Shown here: one piece after another, positions 33,127-42,715 of the stretch | How the letters are laid out: every line of letters begins with the position of its first letter | Position numbering within the stretch: the first letter of the stretch is position 1 | From: Micromonospora sp. WMMD1082 | GTDB taxonomy: Bacteria > Actinomycetota > Actinomycetes > Mycobacteriales > Micromonosporaceae | Length of the DNA: 64,000 bases | Direction of reading: 5' to 3' | NCBI RefSeq assembly: GCF_029626175.1 | Contig: NZ_JARUBM010000002.1 | Span: 4,915,001-4,979,000 of the forward strand | The notes under the pieces: generated by a model | Databases searched by the model: none | What the model was told of the DNA's origin: nothing | What the model saw: the letters and a program-made list of their open reading frames with translations, nothing else | Position numbers and translations under genes: made by a program

Positions 33127-34779
33127 TCATGCCCGCAGCGACCCGACCGCGTCGAGCAGTTGGGCCAGGCCCGCCGACCGCTCGGTGAGGTGCAGCCGCA
33201 GCAGCGGGCGCTCGCGACCGGCCAGGGCCTGCCGGTCGCCGGCGGCCTGTGCCGCCTGTAGTTCCCCGAAGGAGTACGGCTTTCCGGGCACCGGTAGATC
33301 AACGCCGACCGTACCGGTTACCTGAAGAAAGCTACCCACCTGTGGCCCGCCCTTGTGGTACTGCCCGGTGGAGTGCAGGTAGCGCGGACCCCAACCGAAG
33401 GTGACCGGCCGGCCGGTGGCCCCGGCCAGCAGCGGACGCAGCCGGGCCGCGGTGGCGTCGGCGTGCCGGTCGAGGTACGCCGTCACCGCCAGGTAGCCCT
33501 CGTCGCCGATCCCGTCGAGCAGGTGGCGCAGCGCGCCGGCCAGGTCACCCGGTGCGCCCGGGGCCGTGTACACCTCGATCGCGCCCTCGACGGAGGACGG
33601 CGCCGGCGCCGGCGCGCCCGCGGCCAGGATCGCGGCGGTGTGCTCCTTGGCCTCGGTCACGTTCGGCTGGTCGAACGGGTTGACCCCGAGCACCGTGGCG
33701 GCGATGGCGGTCGCGTACTCCCAGGCCAGGAACTGGGCGCCGAGCGGGCCGTTGACCGCGATGTCGGGCGCCGCCGTCCCGGGAGCGGGCACGTCGCCGG
33801 CGGCGAGCGCGCCGCCGTAGCTGACGGTGAGCAGCTCGCCGCCGCCGACCCCGGGGCTGTCCGGTGACTCGACCACCACGGGCAGGATGCCGAGGCCGTC
33901 CTTGCCGGTGGACTCGGCGAGCAGCTGCTCCACCCAGTCGCCGAGCCCTTCGACGCCGGTGCCGTCGGCGAGCAGCACCACCCGGTCCCGCCCGGCGGTG
34001 GCCGCGGCGGCGAGGGCGGCGCCGAGCGCCAGCCCGGGGTTGCCCTCCGTCCGGCCCAGCGACGCCGCGAACGCGTCGGCCTGGTCGAGCAGGTCGGCCA
34101 CGGCGACGCCGGCCAGCGCGCAGGGGACCAGCCCGAACGCGGTCAGCGCCGAGTAGCGACCGCCCACCCCGGCGTCGGCGGGCACGGTGATCGCACCCAG
34201 CTCGGCGGCGACCGCCTCCAGCGGTGAGCCCGGGTCGGTGACGATGACGAAGTGGCGGCCGGCCTCGGCCTCGGTCATCCCCGCGTCCAGGAACGCCTGC
34301 CAGTAGGCGCGCCGGTGGCTGTCGGTCTCCACCGTGGTGCCGGACTTGCTGGCCACCACCACCACGGTGCGTTCCAGCCGGTCGCTCAGCGCGGCCCGGA
34401 CCTGCCCGGGATCGGTGGTGTCGAGCACGGTCAGCGGGCGCCCGGTGGTGCGGGCGATGACCTCCGGCGCGAGCGACGAGCCGCCCATGCCGGCGAGCAC
34501 CACATGATCCAGGTCGGCCAGCTCCGCCGTCAGCTCGGCGAGCTGGGGGAGCAGCTCGCGACTGCGGCGGTGGGTGTCCACCCAGCCGAGGCCGGCCGCC
34601 GCGCCGGTCGCCGCCTCCGGACCCCACAGCGTCGGGTCCTTGGCCGCCAGCCGGGCCGGTACGTCGGCGTCGACCAGGGCCTGCCGGGTGGACGCCGGAG
34701 CGCCGGCGTCCACCTCCCGCGCGCCGTAGACCGCGAGACCCGCGGCGGCCTCGGCCGGTGCGGCCAGCAGCTCACCCAC
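33127..34779 (-). CDS. pgi: Glucose-6-phosphate isomerase (tal-linked type)
   Basis: A 550-residue phosphoglucose isomerase with two SIS domains. It carries VLAGMGGSSLAPEV, VASKSGTTVET (sugar-phosphate loop) and LGWVDT. It is more like the PGI half of the transaldolase-PGI fusion proteins than the classical 550-residue E. coli enzyme, and it lies next to tal as two separate genes. Ala-rich linkers are present near residues 395-410. The GTG start is 51 bp from the tal stop. It links fructose-6-phosphate from tal/tkt back to zwf. Confidence 0.9.
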   Translation of the reverse strand: MGELLAAPAEAAAGLAVYGAREVDAGAPASTRQALVDADVPARLAAKDPTLWGPEAATGAAAGLGWVDTHRRSRELLPQLAELTAELADLDHVVLAGMGGSSLAPEVIARTTGRPLTVLDTTDPGQVRAALSDRLERTVVVVASKSGTTVETDSHRRAYWQAFLDAGMTEAEAGRHFVIVTDPGSPLEAVAAELGAITVPADAGVGGRYSALTAFGLVPCALAGVAVADLLDQADAFAASLGRTEGNPGLALGAALAAAATAGRDRVVLLADGTGVEGLGDWVEQLLAESTGKDGLGILPVVVESPDSPGVGGGELLTVSYGGALAAGDVPAPGTAAPDIAVNGPLGAQFLAWEYATAIAATVLGVNPFDQPNVTEAKEHTAAILAAGAPAPAPSSVEGAIEVYTAPGAPGDLAGALRHLLDGIGDEGYLAVTAYLDRHADATAARLRPLLAGATGRPVTFGWGPRYLHSTGQYHKGGPQVGSFLQVTGTVGVDLPVPGKPYSFGELQAAQAAGDRQALAGRERPLLRLHLTERSAGLAQLLDAVGSLRA

Positions 34780-34830
34780 GCCGCCACCCGGATTCGGTGG
34801 CGACGTGGGCGGCGCCGGGTCGTCGCACCG

Positions 34831-36012
34831 TCACGCATTTCCTCCGGACCGCGCGGCGGCGTCGGCGTTGCCCCGGGCGGCGTCGCCCGGGTGGCCGGTG
34901 CCCTGCCCGGCTGCGGCCAGCGACTTGCGTACGCCGTCGAGCAGCTCGTGCCAGCTCGACTCGAACTTCTCCACGCCCTCACGCTCCAGCGTGTCGATCA
35001 CGTCGGCCAGGTCCACGCCCACCGAGGCGAGGTCCGCGAAGACCTGCCGTGCGTCGTCGTAGGCGCCGGTGACGGTGTCGGGGTGGGTCTCGCCGTGCTC
35101 GGCGTACGCGTGGATGACCGGCTCCGGCATGGTGTTGACCGTGCCGGGGGCGATCAGCTCCTCGACATAGATGACGTCCCGGTAGTCCGGGTTCTTGGTC
35201 GAGGTGGAGGCCCACAGCGGCCGCTGCGGGTGCGCCCCGGCGTCGGCCAGGGCCCGCCAGCGGTCGGTGGCGAAGACCTCGCTGTAGCGCTCGTACGCCA
35301 ACCGGGCGTTGGCCACGGCGGCCTTGCCGCGCAGCGCCTTGGCCTGCTCCGAGCCGAGCTTCTCCAGCCGGGCGTCGACCTCGGTGTCGACCCGGGAGAC
35401 GAAGAAGGAGGCCACCGAGCCGATCGTGCTCAGGTCGTGACCGTTCGCCTTCGCCTGCTCCAGGCCGGCCACGAAGGCCTCCATCACCTGCGAGTAGCGG
35501 TCCAGGCCGAAGATGAGCGTGACGTTGACGCTGATCCCCTCGGCCAACGCTGCGGTGATCGCCGGCAGACCGGCCTCGGTCGCCGGGATCTTGATGAACA
35601 GGTTCGGCCGGTCGACCAGCCACCACAGCGCCTTGGCCTCGGCCACGGTGCGCTGCGCGTCGTGGGCCAGCCGCGGGTCCACCTCGATGGAGACCCGACC
35701 GTCGACGCCCGCGCTGGCGTCGTACGACGGGCGCATCACGTCGCAGGCCCACCGCACGTCGTACGTGGTGAGCATGCGGACGGCCTCTTCCACGTCGACG
35801 CCCCGGGCGGCCAGGTCCCGCAGCTGCCAGTCGTACTCGTCGGCGGCGCTCAACGCCTTCGCGAAGATCGTCGGGTTGGTGGTCACCCCGACGACGTGCT
35901 TCTCCGTGCGCAGCTGGTCCAGCCCGCCGGAGCTCAGTCGTACCCGGGAAAGATCGTCGAGCCAGACCGCCACTCCCGTGGCGGTCAGCTCGCCCAGCCT
36001 GTCGGTCGTCAT
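34831..36012 (-). CDS. tal: Transaldolase
   Basis: A 393-residue transaldolase moving dihydroxyacetone units in the non-oxidative pentose-phosphate branch. The Schiff-base Lys is in [11 protein letters not shown] near residue 137, preceded by [13 protein letters not shown] near 45. The other conserved part is [16 protein letters not shown] near 278. The C-terminal 25 residues are a low-complexity Ala/Gly tail. I place the start at ATG 36012 with GGGAGG upstream; a TTG three codons earlier is too close to the site. tkt ends 17 bp upstream. Confidence 0.97.
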   Translation of the reverse strand: MTTDRLGELTATGVAVWLDDLSRVRLSSGGLDQLRTEKHVVGVTTNPTIFAKALSAADEYDWQLRDLAARGVDVEEAVRMLTTYDVRWACDVMRPSYDASAGVDGRVSIEVDPRLAHDAQRTVAEAKALWWLVDRPNLFIKIPATEAGLPAITAALAEGISVNVTLIFGLDRYSQVMEAFVAGLEQAKANGHDLSTIGSVASFFVSRVDTEVDARLEKLGSEQAKALRGKAAVANARLAYERYSEVFATDRWRALADAGAHPQRPLWASTSTKNPDYRDVIYVEELIAPGTVNTMPEPVIHAYAEHGETHPDTVTGAYDDARQVFADLASVGVDLADVIDTLEREGVEKFESSWHELLDGVRKSLAAAGQGTGHPGDAARGNADAAARSGGNA

Positions 36013-36029
36013 GTGCGCCAACGCCTCCC

Positions 36030-38168
36030 TCAGTTGCCGGTCGTGAAACCGGTGATGTCACCGACGCGGGTCAGCGCCGCGTGCGCGGCGGCGACGATCC
36101 GGTCGGGGGTGAAGCCGAACTGCTCGAAGAGCACGGAGTGCGGGGCACTCGCGCCGTAGTGCTCCAGGCTGACGCTCTCGCCGCAGTCGCCGACGATCCC
36201 GCGCCAGGACATCGCGATGCCCGCCTCCACGCTTACCCGGGCCTTTACCCCGCGTGGCAGCACCGACTCCCGGTACGCCTCGTCCTGCTCGTGGAACCAC
36301 TCCTGGCAGGGCATCGAGACCACCCGGGTGGGGGTGCCGTCGGCCTCCAGCCGCTCCCGGGCGGTCAGGCAGAGCTGCACCTCGGAGCCGGTGCCGATGA
36401 TGATCACCTGAGGCTTGCCGTTGGACGCCTCGGCCAGCACGTAGCCGCCCTTGGCGACCCCGTCGGCCCCGGCCAGCTGCGAGCGGTCCAGGGTCGGCAG
36501 GGCCTGGCGGCTCAGCGCCAACGCGGTCGGCCGGTCGGTGTGTTCGAGGGCCTGCCGCCAGGCCCACACCGTCTCGTTGGCGTCGGCCGGCCGGACCACG
36601 TCGAGGCCGGGGATGGCCCGCAGCGCGGTCAGGTGCTCCACCGGCTGGTGGGTCGGGCCGTCCTCGCCGAGGCCGATGGAGTCGTGCGTCCAGACGTAGA
36701 CCACCGGCAGCTTCATCAGCGCGGCCAGCCGCACCGAGGGGCGCATGTAGTCGCTGAACACCAGGAAGGTGCCGCCGTACGGGCGGGTGCCGCCGTGCAG
36801 GGCGATGCCGTTGAGGATCGCGCCCATGGCGTGCTCGCGGATGCCGAAGTGCAGCGTCCGGCCGTACTCGTGGCCGGGGAACTCCTTGGTCGCGTACTGG
36901 CTGGGGACGAAGGAGGGCTCGCCCTTCATCGTGGTGTTGTTGCTCTCGGCCAGGTCGGCGGAGCCACCCCACAGCTCGGGCAGCACCGGCGCGAGCGCGG
37001 CCAGCACCTTGCCGGAGGCCGCCCGGGTGGCGACACCCTTGGCGTCGGCGGGGAACTCCGGCAGCGCGTCGGTCCAGCCCTCGGGGAGCGTACGACCGGC
37101 CAGCCGGTCGTAGAGGGCACGGCGCTCCGGGTTGGCCTGCGACCAGGCGTCGAAGGCGCCCGTCCACTCCTGCTGCGCGGCCTCGCCGCGGCGCAGCGTC
37201 TCCCGGGTGTGGCCGAGCACCTCCTCGGTGACCTCGAACGAGCCGGCCGGGTCGAAGCCGAGGATCTGCTTGGTGGCGGCCACCTCGTCGGCGCCCAGCG
37301 CCGAGCCGTGGATCTTGCCGGTGTTCTGCTTGTTCGGTGCCGGCCAGCCGATGATGGTGCGCAGCGCGATGAACGATGGGCGACCGGTCTCGGCCCGGGC
37401 GGCCAGTAGCGCCTGGTACAACTCCTCGGCGTTCTCGTGGTAGTCGCCCTCTTCGGCCTCGCCGCGCCGCCAGTCGACCGTCTGTACGTGCCAGCCGTAC
37501 GCCGCGTAGCGGGCCGCCACGTCCTCGCTCAACGCGATCCGGGTGTCGTCCTCGATCGAGATCTCGTTGTCGTCGTAGATCACGCAGAGGTTGCCCAGCT
37601 GCTGGTGCCCGGCCAGCGCGCTGGCCTCGTGGCTGATGCCCTCTTCGATGTCGCCGTCCGAGGCGATGCACCAGATGTGGTGGTCGAAGGCCGACTCGCC
37701 GGCCTCGGCCTCCGGGTCGAACAGGCCGCGCTCGCGTCGCGCCGCCATCGCCATGCCGACGGCGTTGCCCAGGCCCTGCCCGAGCGGCCCGGTGGTGGTC
37801 TCCACGCCGGGGGTGTGCCCGTGCTCGGGGTGACCGGGGGTGAGCGAGCCCCACTGCCGCAGCGACTTCAGGTCGTCCAGGCTGAGCGGGTAGCCGGCGA
37901 GGAAGAGCTGGATGTAGAGCGTCAGGCTGGAGTGGCCGGCGGAGAGGACGAACCGGTCCCGGCCGGGCCAGTTCGGATCGGCGGGGTTGTGCCGCATGAC
38001 CCGGTTGAACAGCAGGTACGCCGCGGGGGCGAGACTCATCGCGGTGCCCGGGTGGCCGTTGCCGGATTTCTCCACGGCGTCCATGGCCAACACGCGGACG
38101 GTGTCCACGGCGCGGCGGTCGAGGTCGGACCAGTCAAGTGCGGGGTGCTCGGGTCGGTTGGCAGCCAC
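36030..38168 (-). CDS. tkt: Transketolase
   Basis: A 712-residue thiamine-diphosphate transketolase. The N-terminal part has [20 protein letters not shown], the TPP/Mg site [17 protein letters not shown] and [12 protein letters not shown]. The pyrimidine domain has [19 protein letters not shown], and the C-terminal domain closes with [16 protein letters not shown]. The GTG start follows GAGGAG. It is first in the minus-strand pentose-phosphate set and is divergent from ctaB. Confidence 0.98.
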   Translation of the reverse strand: MAANRPEHPALDWSDLDRRAVDTVRVLAMDAVEKSGNGHPGTAMSLAPAAYLLFNRVMRHNPADPNWPGRDRFVLSAGHSSLTLYIQLFLAGYPLSLDDLKSLRQWGSLTPGHPEHGHTPGVETTTGPLGQGLGNAVGMAMAARRERGLFDPEAEAGESAFDHHIWCIASDGDIEEGISHEASALAGHQQLGNLCVIYDDNEISIEDDTRIALSEDVAARYAAYGWHVQTVDWRRGEAEEGDYHENAEELYQALLAARAETGRPSFIALRTIIGWPAPNKQNTGKIHGSALGADEVAATKQILGFDPAGSFEVTEEVLGHTRETLRRGEAAQQEWTGAFDAWSQANPERRALYDRLAGRTLPEGWTDALPEFPADAKGVATRAASGKVLAALAPVLPELWGGSADLAESNNTTMKGEPSFVPSQYATKEFPGHEYGRTLHFGIREHAMGAILNGIALHGGTRPYGGTFLVFSDYMRPSVRLAALMKLPVVYVWTHDSIGLGEDGPTHQPVEHLTALRAIPGLDVVRPADANETVWAWRQALEHTDRPTALALSRQALPTLDRSQLAGADGVAKGGYVLAEASNGKPQVIIIGTGSEVQLCLTARERLEADGTPTRVVSMPCQEWFHEQDEAYRESVLPRGVKARVSVEAGIAMSWRGIVGDCGESVSLEHYGASAPHSVLFEQFGFTPDRIVAAAHAALTRVGDITGFTTGN

Positions 38169-38435
38169 GGTGGTTTGTGCTCCTCGGCGAGATGGGCGGA
38201 ACCCTCACTGGTGACCCTATCGAGCGCGGCTAAACGTGCGCCCGAGGATCTCAGCATGCTGGTCTGTACGTTTCCGGTCGGCCCTGCGGTTCAGCCGCCG
38301 GTGTGACGGTTGGCACCGTTACCGGGTCGCCCGGGCAGCCAAAACGACAACGCGTAGTGTGTGGGGGCGGTGGGTGGACCCGAGCCGGTTCCCGCCGCCC
38401 CGACCTCCCCTGCCGACGCCGGAAGGTGGCAATCC

Positions 38436-39392
38436 GTGAGCATGATCACCGAGCGCCCCGTCAGCAACCCTGCCGGGCAGACGCCGGTGCGTGCGACCGA
38501 GGAGGTCCCGGCCCGCCCCCGCGACCTGCGGGCGGTGCTGGCGGCGTACGTGACGCTGACCAAGCCGCGGATCGTGGAACTGCTGCTGGTCACCACGGTG
38601 CCGGCGATGATGCTCGCGCACGGTGGGATGCCGTCGCTGTGGCTGGTCGCGGTGGTGCTGGTCGGTGGCTCGCTCGCGGCCGGCGCGGCCAGCGTGCTCA
38701 ACTGCTATATCGACCGCGACATCGACGAGGTGATGCGGCGGACGAAGCGTCGCCCGTTGCCGGCGCACACCGTGACGCCGCGCAACGCGTTGATCTTCGG
38801 CCTGGTGCTCGCGGTGGTCTCCGTCACGCTGATGGCGGCCTTCACCAACCTGCTCGCCGCCGGGCTGACGCTGGCCGCGATCCTCTACTACGACGTCGTC
38901 TACACGCTGTGGCTCAAGCGCACGACGGCGACGAACACATTCTGGGGTGGCGCCTGCGGTGCCGCGCCGGTGCTGATCGGCTGGGCGGCGGTGACCGGCT
39001 CGTTGTCGCCGGTGGCGTGGGCGCTGTTCGGGGTGGTCTTCTTCTGGCAGATGCCGCATTTCTACCCGCTGGCCATGAAGTACAAGGACGACTATGCCCG
39101 GGCCGGCATCCCGATGCTGCCGGTGGTGGCCTCGGTCCGGCGGGTCAACGCCGAGATCGTGCTGTTCGCCTGGCTGACGGTGCTCACCTCGCTGGCCGTC
39201 TGGGCGCTGGGCCTGAGCCCGGTCTACGGCGTGCCGACGCTGGTGGTGGGCGTGATCTTCCTGATGGAGGCGCACAAGCTCGCCGGGCGGGCCAGTCGGG
39301 GCGAGCCGGTCAAGCCGATGCGGCTGTTCCACTGGTCGACGACGTACCTGACGATCGTCTTCGCCGCCGCCGCACTCGACGCCCTGCTCTAA
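38436..39392 (+). CDS. ctaB: Protoheme IX farnesyltransferase (haem O synthase)
   Basis: A 318-residue UbiA-type prenyltransferase with about nine membrane helices. It farnesylates haem B to haem O for cytochrome oxidase. The prenyl-diphosphate site is [19 protein letters not shown] near residues 89-107 and the second aspartate-rich site [12 protein letters not shown] near 151. [14 protein letters not shown] starts the membrane core. GTG 38436 follows GGAAGG at a proper distance; the earlier in-frame GTG 38361 gives an unlikely N-terminus. The next pathway enzyme, CtaA, is encoded 1.5 kb away on the other strand. Confidence 0.96.
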   Translation: MSMITERPVSNPAGQTPVRATEEVPARPRDLRAVLAAYVTLTKPRIVELLLVTTVPAMMLAHGGMPSLWLVAVVLVGGSLAAGAASVLNCYIDRDIDEVMRRTKRRPLPAHTVTPRNALIFGLVLAVVSVTLMAAFTNLLAAGLTLAAILYYDVVYTLWLKRTTATNTFWGGACGAAPVLIGWAAVTGSLSPVAWALFGVVFFWQMPHFYPLAMKYKDDYARAGIPMLPVVASVRRVNAEIVLFAWLTVLTSLAVWALGLSPVYGVPTLVVGVIFLMEAHKLAGRASRGEPVKPMRLFHWSTTYLTIVFAAAALDALL

Positions 39393-39570
39393 CCGTTTCG
39401 GAGTTGGGGCATAGATCAGTATGGTCCGGTTGATGGTGGTCTGCCGCGCTGGTTTCACGCGCTTTCGTCCGGATAAATGCGGGCGAAACGTCTTTGGTCT
39501 TCCTTAAACGCGCGGGTAACGGGTATCACAAAAGCTTCATGGTTCTCGCCCCTGTGAGTAGATGTCTGCT

Positions 39571-39576
39571 TAGGCT
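39571..39576 (+). promoter_or_regulatory. Leaderless -10 for the 39583 gene
   Basis: TAGGCT ends six bases before ATG 39583 with no ribosome site. Confidence 0.55.
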
Positions 39577-39582
39577 CGCGTC

Positions 39583-39918
39583 ATGGCAGATGGTTCCGAT
39601 ACGACGCTGACGGCCGATCAGACCGCCTCCGCGCAGGCCCCCGACGGGCTCGTCGCGGGCATCAAGTCGTTCGCCGCCGGGCACGGCGGGGCGAAGGCGG
39701 TCATCGAGTACGTCGGCAAGCGCGGCGCCCGCATCGTCCTGGTGGGCTCCGACGGCGAGTGGGGCGACCAGTTCGCCGAGGACACGGTCGCCGCCCGTGA
39801 GGCCTGCGCGCAGGCCGGGGTCGCCGTGGAGAACGCCTGGGAGCGGGAGCTGATGGACCAGATGCGCCCGAGCAACGACCTGTGGCGCTCGATGGCCCGA
39901 CGCACGATGGCCCGCTGA
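39583..39918 (+). CDS. Small conserved protein of unknown function
   Basis: An 111-residue soluble protein that I do not recognise. After a polar, disordered-looking first 25 residues, it has GGAKAVIEYVGKRGARIVLV and a mixed alpha/beta character with acidic and basic patches; there are no cysteine pairs, signal or membrane segments except one Cys in the REACAQAGV helix. It is probably leaderless. Five bases separate its stop from the ATG of the ATP-grasp gene, so the two are almost certainly co-transcribed. Confidence 0.75.
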   Translation: MADGSDTTLTADQTASAQAPDGLVAGIKSFAAGHGGAKAVIEYVGKRGARIVLVGSDGEWGDQFAEDTVAAREACAQAGVAVENAWERELMDQMRPSNDLWRSMARRTMAR

Positions 39919-39923
39919 CATAC

Positions 39924-40847
39924 ATGACCGATCACCACCAGCCGGCCCGGGGGAAACCCCGGGTCGCTCTCGTCACCTGCACCGAACTGGCCGATCTCGA
40001 CGCGGACGACCGCCTCGTCCTCGACCCGCTGACCGCACGCGGGATCGCCGCGGAAGCCGTCGTCTGGGACGATCCGGGCGTCGACTGGGCCGGGTACGAC
40101 CTGGCCGTGCTCCGTTCACCCTGGGACTACATGTCCCGCCGCGACGAGTTCGTCGCCTGGGCCGGCCGCGTACCCCGGCTGGTCAACCCGGCCGACGTGG
40201 TGCGCTGGAACACCGACAAGCGCTACCTCGACGAACTCTGCGCCGCCGGCGTGCCGACGGTGCCCACCGGCTGGGTGCTGCCCGGCGAGCCGTGGCAGCC
40301 GCCGGCCGACCGGGGCGAGTACGTCGTCAAGCCGGCCGTCAGCGCCGGCAGCCAGGACACCGGCCGCTACGACCTGGCCGATCCGGAGCACCGGCAACTC
40401 GCCGTGGCCCACGTGCGCCGGCTCGGCGCGGCCGGCCGGGTCACCATGATCCAGCCGTACCTGAGCGCCGTCGACACCGCCGGGGAGACCGCGCTGCTCT
40501 ACTTCGCCGGCCCGCAGGGGCTGGCCTTCAGCCACGCCATCCGCAAGGGGCCGATGCTGACCGGGCCGGACGAGGGTGTGGCGGGGCTCTACAAGGTCGA
40601 GGAGATCACCGCGCGGACGGCGCAGCCGGCCCAGCTCGCGGTCGCGGAGAAGACCCTCGCGGCGGTGCCGGGCGGGTCGGGTCGGCTGCTCTACGCCCGG
40701 GTGGACCTGATCCCCGGCCCGGACGGCGCGCCGGTGCTGGTGGAGCTGGAGCTGACCGAGCCGTCGCTGTTCCTCGGCCACGCCGACGGCGCCCCCGACC
40801 GCCTCGCCGACGCCATCGTCACCCACCTCGCCCGCGGCACCGCCTGA
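39924..40847 (+). CDS. ATP-grasp protein, DcsG-like
   Basis: A 307-residue ATP-grasp ligase-fold protein. It begins VALVTCTELADLDADDRLVL and continues AAEAVVWDDPGVDWAGYDL, a pattern seen in the DcsG group (the cycloserine pathway ligase) and its many uncharacterised actinobacterial relatives. The grasp part contains EYVVKPAVSAGSQDTGRY and the metal-binding ELELTEPSLFL near the end. Such enzymes join a carboxylate to an amine or thiol using ATP. There is no other cycloserine gene here, so the substrate is unknown. ATG 39924 begins five bases after the preceding gene. Confidence 0.85.
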   Translation: MTDHHQPARGKPRVALVTCTELADLDADDRLVLDPLTARGIAAEAVVWDDPGVDWAGYDLAVLRSPWDYMSRRDEFVAWAGRVPRLVNPADVVRWNTDKRYLDELCAAGVPTVPTGWVLPGEPWQPPADRGEYVVKPAVSAGSQDTGRYDLADPEHRQLAVAHVRRLGAAGRVTMIQPYLSAVDTAGETALLYFAGPQGLAFSHAIRKGPMLTGPDEGVAGLYKVEEITARTAQPAQLAVAEKTLAAVPGGSGRLLYARVDLIPGPDGAPVLVELELTEPSLFLGHADGAPDRLADAIVTHLARGTA

Positions 40848-40856
40848 CCGGGAGCG

Positions 40857-41804
40857 TCAGGCGTGGGCCGCGACCGGCTCCTCGACGGCGGGCGCGGGGG
40901 GCGCCGGCTCGACCGGACGACGTTCGCGGGTCGACCAGAGCACGGCCAGGGTGGCGAGCCAGACCAGGCAGGAACCGAGCATGTGGGCGCCGACCAGCAG
41001 CTCCGGCAGGTTCGTGAAGTACTGCACGAAGCCGAGCACACCCTGGCCCAGCTCGACCAGGAGCAGGGTCAGGGCGGCCCGCACGGTGTGCGCCGGGGCG
41101 CCGACCGCGCGCAGGGCCAGCCAGAGGCCCACGGTCAGGCCGACGAGCAGGAAGACCACGTCGGCGTGGATCTGCGAGATGGCCTGCGGGTCGAGGCCGT
41201 TGCGGACCGCGTCGGCGTCGCCGGCGTGCGGGCCGCTGCCGGTCACCGCGACCCCGACGACGATCACCGCCGCGCTGGCCACCACGGTGATCCAGGTCAG
41301 GGCCCGCAGCGCCGGTGGCACCAGGACGACCGTGGGTCCGTCCGGCTCGCCCACCCGCCGCCACGGGGCGTACGCGACGAGCAGCAGCAGCATCGAGACC
41401 ACGAAGTGGATGCCCACGATCGAGGGGTGCAGCTGGGTGCGTACAGTGATCCCGCCGATCACGGCCTGCGCCACGATGCCGAGCACGACGGCCAGCGCGA
41501 GCGGCACCACACCGCGCCGGCGCGGGCGGTGTGCCAGCGCGGCCAGCAGGGTGGCGCCCGCGATCAGCACCAGGACGAAGGTGAGCAGGCGGTTGCCGAA
41601 CTCGATCGCGCCGTGCATGCCCATCTCGGCGGTGGCGGTGTACGACTCGTCGGTGCACCGGGGCCAGGTGGGGCAGCCCAGCCCGGAGGCGGTCAGCCGG
41701 ACCGCCCCGCCGGTGACGACGATCGCGACGTTCGCGACGATGTTGGCGAACGCCAGGCGGCGCAGCAGGGTGGTGGAGACCGGGAACCGGACGGGTCGCT
41801 TCAC
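40857..41804 (-). CDS. ctaA: Haem A synthase
   Basis: A 315-residue CtaA/Cox15-type membrane enzyme that oxidises haem O to haem A. About eight membrane helices are visible. Haem-ligand histidines lie in MHGAIEFGNRL, in VGIHFVVS, in QIHADVVF and in VGAHMLGS. The CPTWPRC segment near residue 40 carries the paired cysteines of the actinobacterial/Bacillus type. I place the start at GTG 41804 because TAGGAT lies seven bases before it. It is divergent from sufR. Confidence 0.95.
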   Translation of the reverse strand: MKRPVRFPVSTTLLRRLAFANIVANVAIVVTGGAVRLTASGLGCPTWPRCTDESYTATAEMGMHGAIEFGNRLLTFVLVLIAGATLLAALAHRPRRRGVVPLALAVVLGIVAQAVIGGITVRTQLHPSIVGIHFVVSMLLLLVAYAPWRRVGEPDGPTVVLVPPALRALTWITVVASAAVIVVGVAVTGSGPHAGDADAVRNGLDPQAISQIHADVVFLLVGLTVGLWLALRAVGAPAHTVRAALTLLLVELGQGVLGFVQYFTNLPELLVGAHMLGSCLVWLATLAVLWSTRERRPVEPAPPAPAVEEPVAAHA

Positions 41805-41811
41805 GAGGCGA

Positions 41812-41817
41812 ATCCTA
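41812..41817 (-). promoter_or_regulatory. Leaderless -10 for ctaA
   Basis: TAGGAT on the minus strand ends seven bases before GTG 41804. Confidence 0.55.
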
Positions 41818-41902
41818 CGCACCGTAGTTGTCACCGATCGGGTGACTCCGCCCCTGCGGTGGTTCGGATCACCGGACCCCGCGTTTGCAGGGCCTGGTTG
41901 AA

Positions 41903-41913
41903 TTACGTAACGT
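41903..41913 (+). promoter_or_regulatory. sufR leaderless -10 with palindrome TTACGTAA
   Basis: TAACGT (41908-41913) ends seven bases before GTG 41921, so sufR is probably leaderless. A perfect 8-bp palindrome TTACGTAA at 41903-41910 overlaps the -10 box. SufR represses its own operon in other actinobacteria, and this dyad is a possible part of its operator. Confidence 0.45.
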
Positions 41914-41920
41914 GGGTGTT

Positions 41921-42715
41921 GTGAAAAAGGCGGCGGGGCTCACCGGGCACCAGCCAGCGGCCGGTGCGGCCGCCGGTCGGTCGGTGCCGCCCGCCCACGC
42001 CACCCCCCATGCCACGCCCACCGCACCGGCGGCCGACCTGTCGACCCGGGACCGGGTCACCCAGCTGCTGCTGGAGCGCCGCGCCGCCACCGCCGCCCAG
42101 CTCGGCGGCGTGCTGGGGCTCAGCCCGGCGGCGATCCGCCGGCACCTCGACGCGATGCTCGCCGACGGCGACGTCGTCGCCCGCGACCAGGACGTACGCG
42201 GCCACCGCGGGCGGGGCCGGCCGGCCAAGGTGTTCCTGCTGACCGACGCCGCCCGCAGCCGGTGTGGCACCCACCACTACGACAACATGGCCACCGCCGC
42301 GCTGCGTTGGATCGCCCGCACCGGTGGCGCGCAGGCGGTGGAGCAGTTCGCCGCCGAGCAGGTGGCCGCCCTGGAGGCCCGCTGCCGGGCCGCCCTGGCC
42401 GGTGCCGGCGACGATCCGATGGCCCGTGCCGAGGCACTCGCCGCAGCGCTGACCGCCGAGGGATACGCTGCCAGTGCGTCCACGATCGCCTCCGGCGGCC
42501 AGCTCTGCCAGCACCACTGCCCGGTGGCGCACGTGGCCGCCGAGTTTCCCGCGCTGTGCGAGGCCGAGACCACGGTGATCTCCCGCCTGGTCGGCACCCA
42601 CGTGCAGCGCCTGGCCACCATCGCGCACGGCGACGGGGTGTGCACCACGCACATTCCGCGTCCGCCGCGTGCCCAGTCCGGTAAGACCGTCACCACTGTG
42701 AGGACAGATAGATGA
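41921..42715 (+). CDS. sufR: SufR, iron-sulfur-sensing repressor of the suf operon
   Basis: A 264-residue DeoR/ArsR-like winged-helix regulator. The helix-turn-helix covers about residues 40-85 ([20 protein letters not shown], then [13 protein letters not shown]). The C-terminal part has the cluster cysteines CQHHCPVAH ... ALCEAE ... VCTTH, which bind a [4Fe-4S] or [2Fe-2S] cluster in characterised SufR. An Ala/Pro/His-rich tail of 35 residues precedes the DNA-binding domain. GTG 41921 was chosen from the leaderless -10. Its stop overlaps the sufB ATG, so it heads the operon it is expected to repress. Confidence 0.94.
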   Translation: MKKAAGLTGHQPAAGAAAGRSVPPAHATPHATPTAPAADLSTRDRVTQLLLERRAATAAQLGGVLGLSPAAIRRHLDAMLADGDVVARDQDVRGHRGRGRPAKVFLLTDAARSRCGTHHYDNMATAALRWIARTGGAQAVEQFAAEQVAALEARCRAALAGAGDDPMARAEALAAALTAEGYAASASTIASGGQLCQHHCPVAHVAAEFPALCEAETTVISRLVGTHVQRLATIAHGDGVCTTHIPRPPRAQSGKTVTTVRTDR

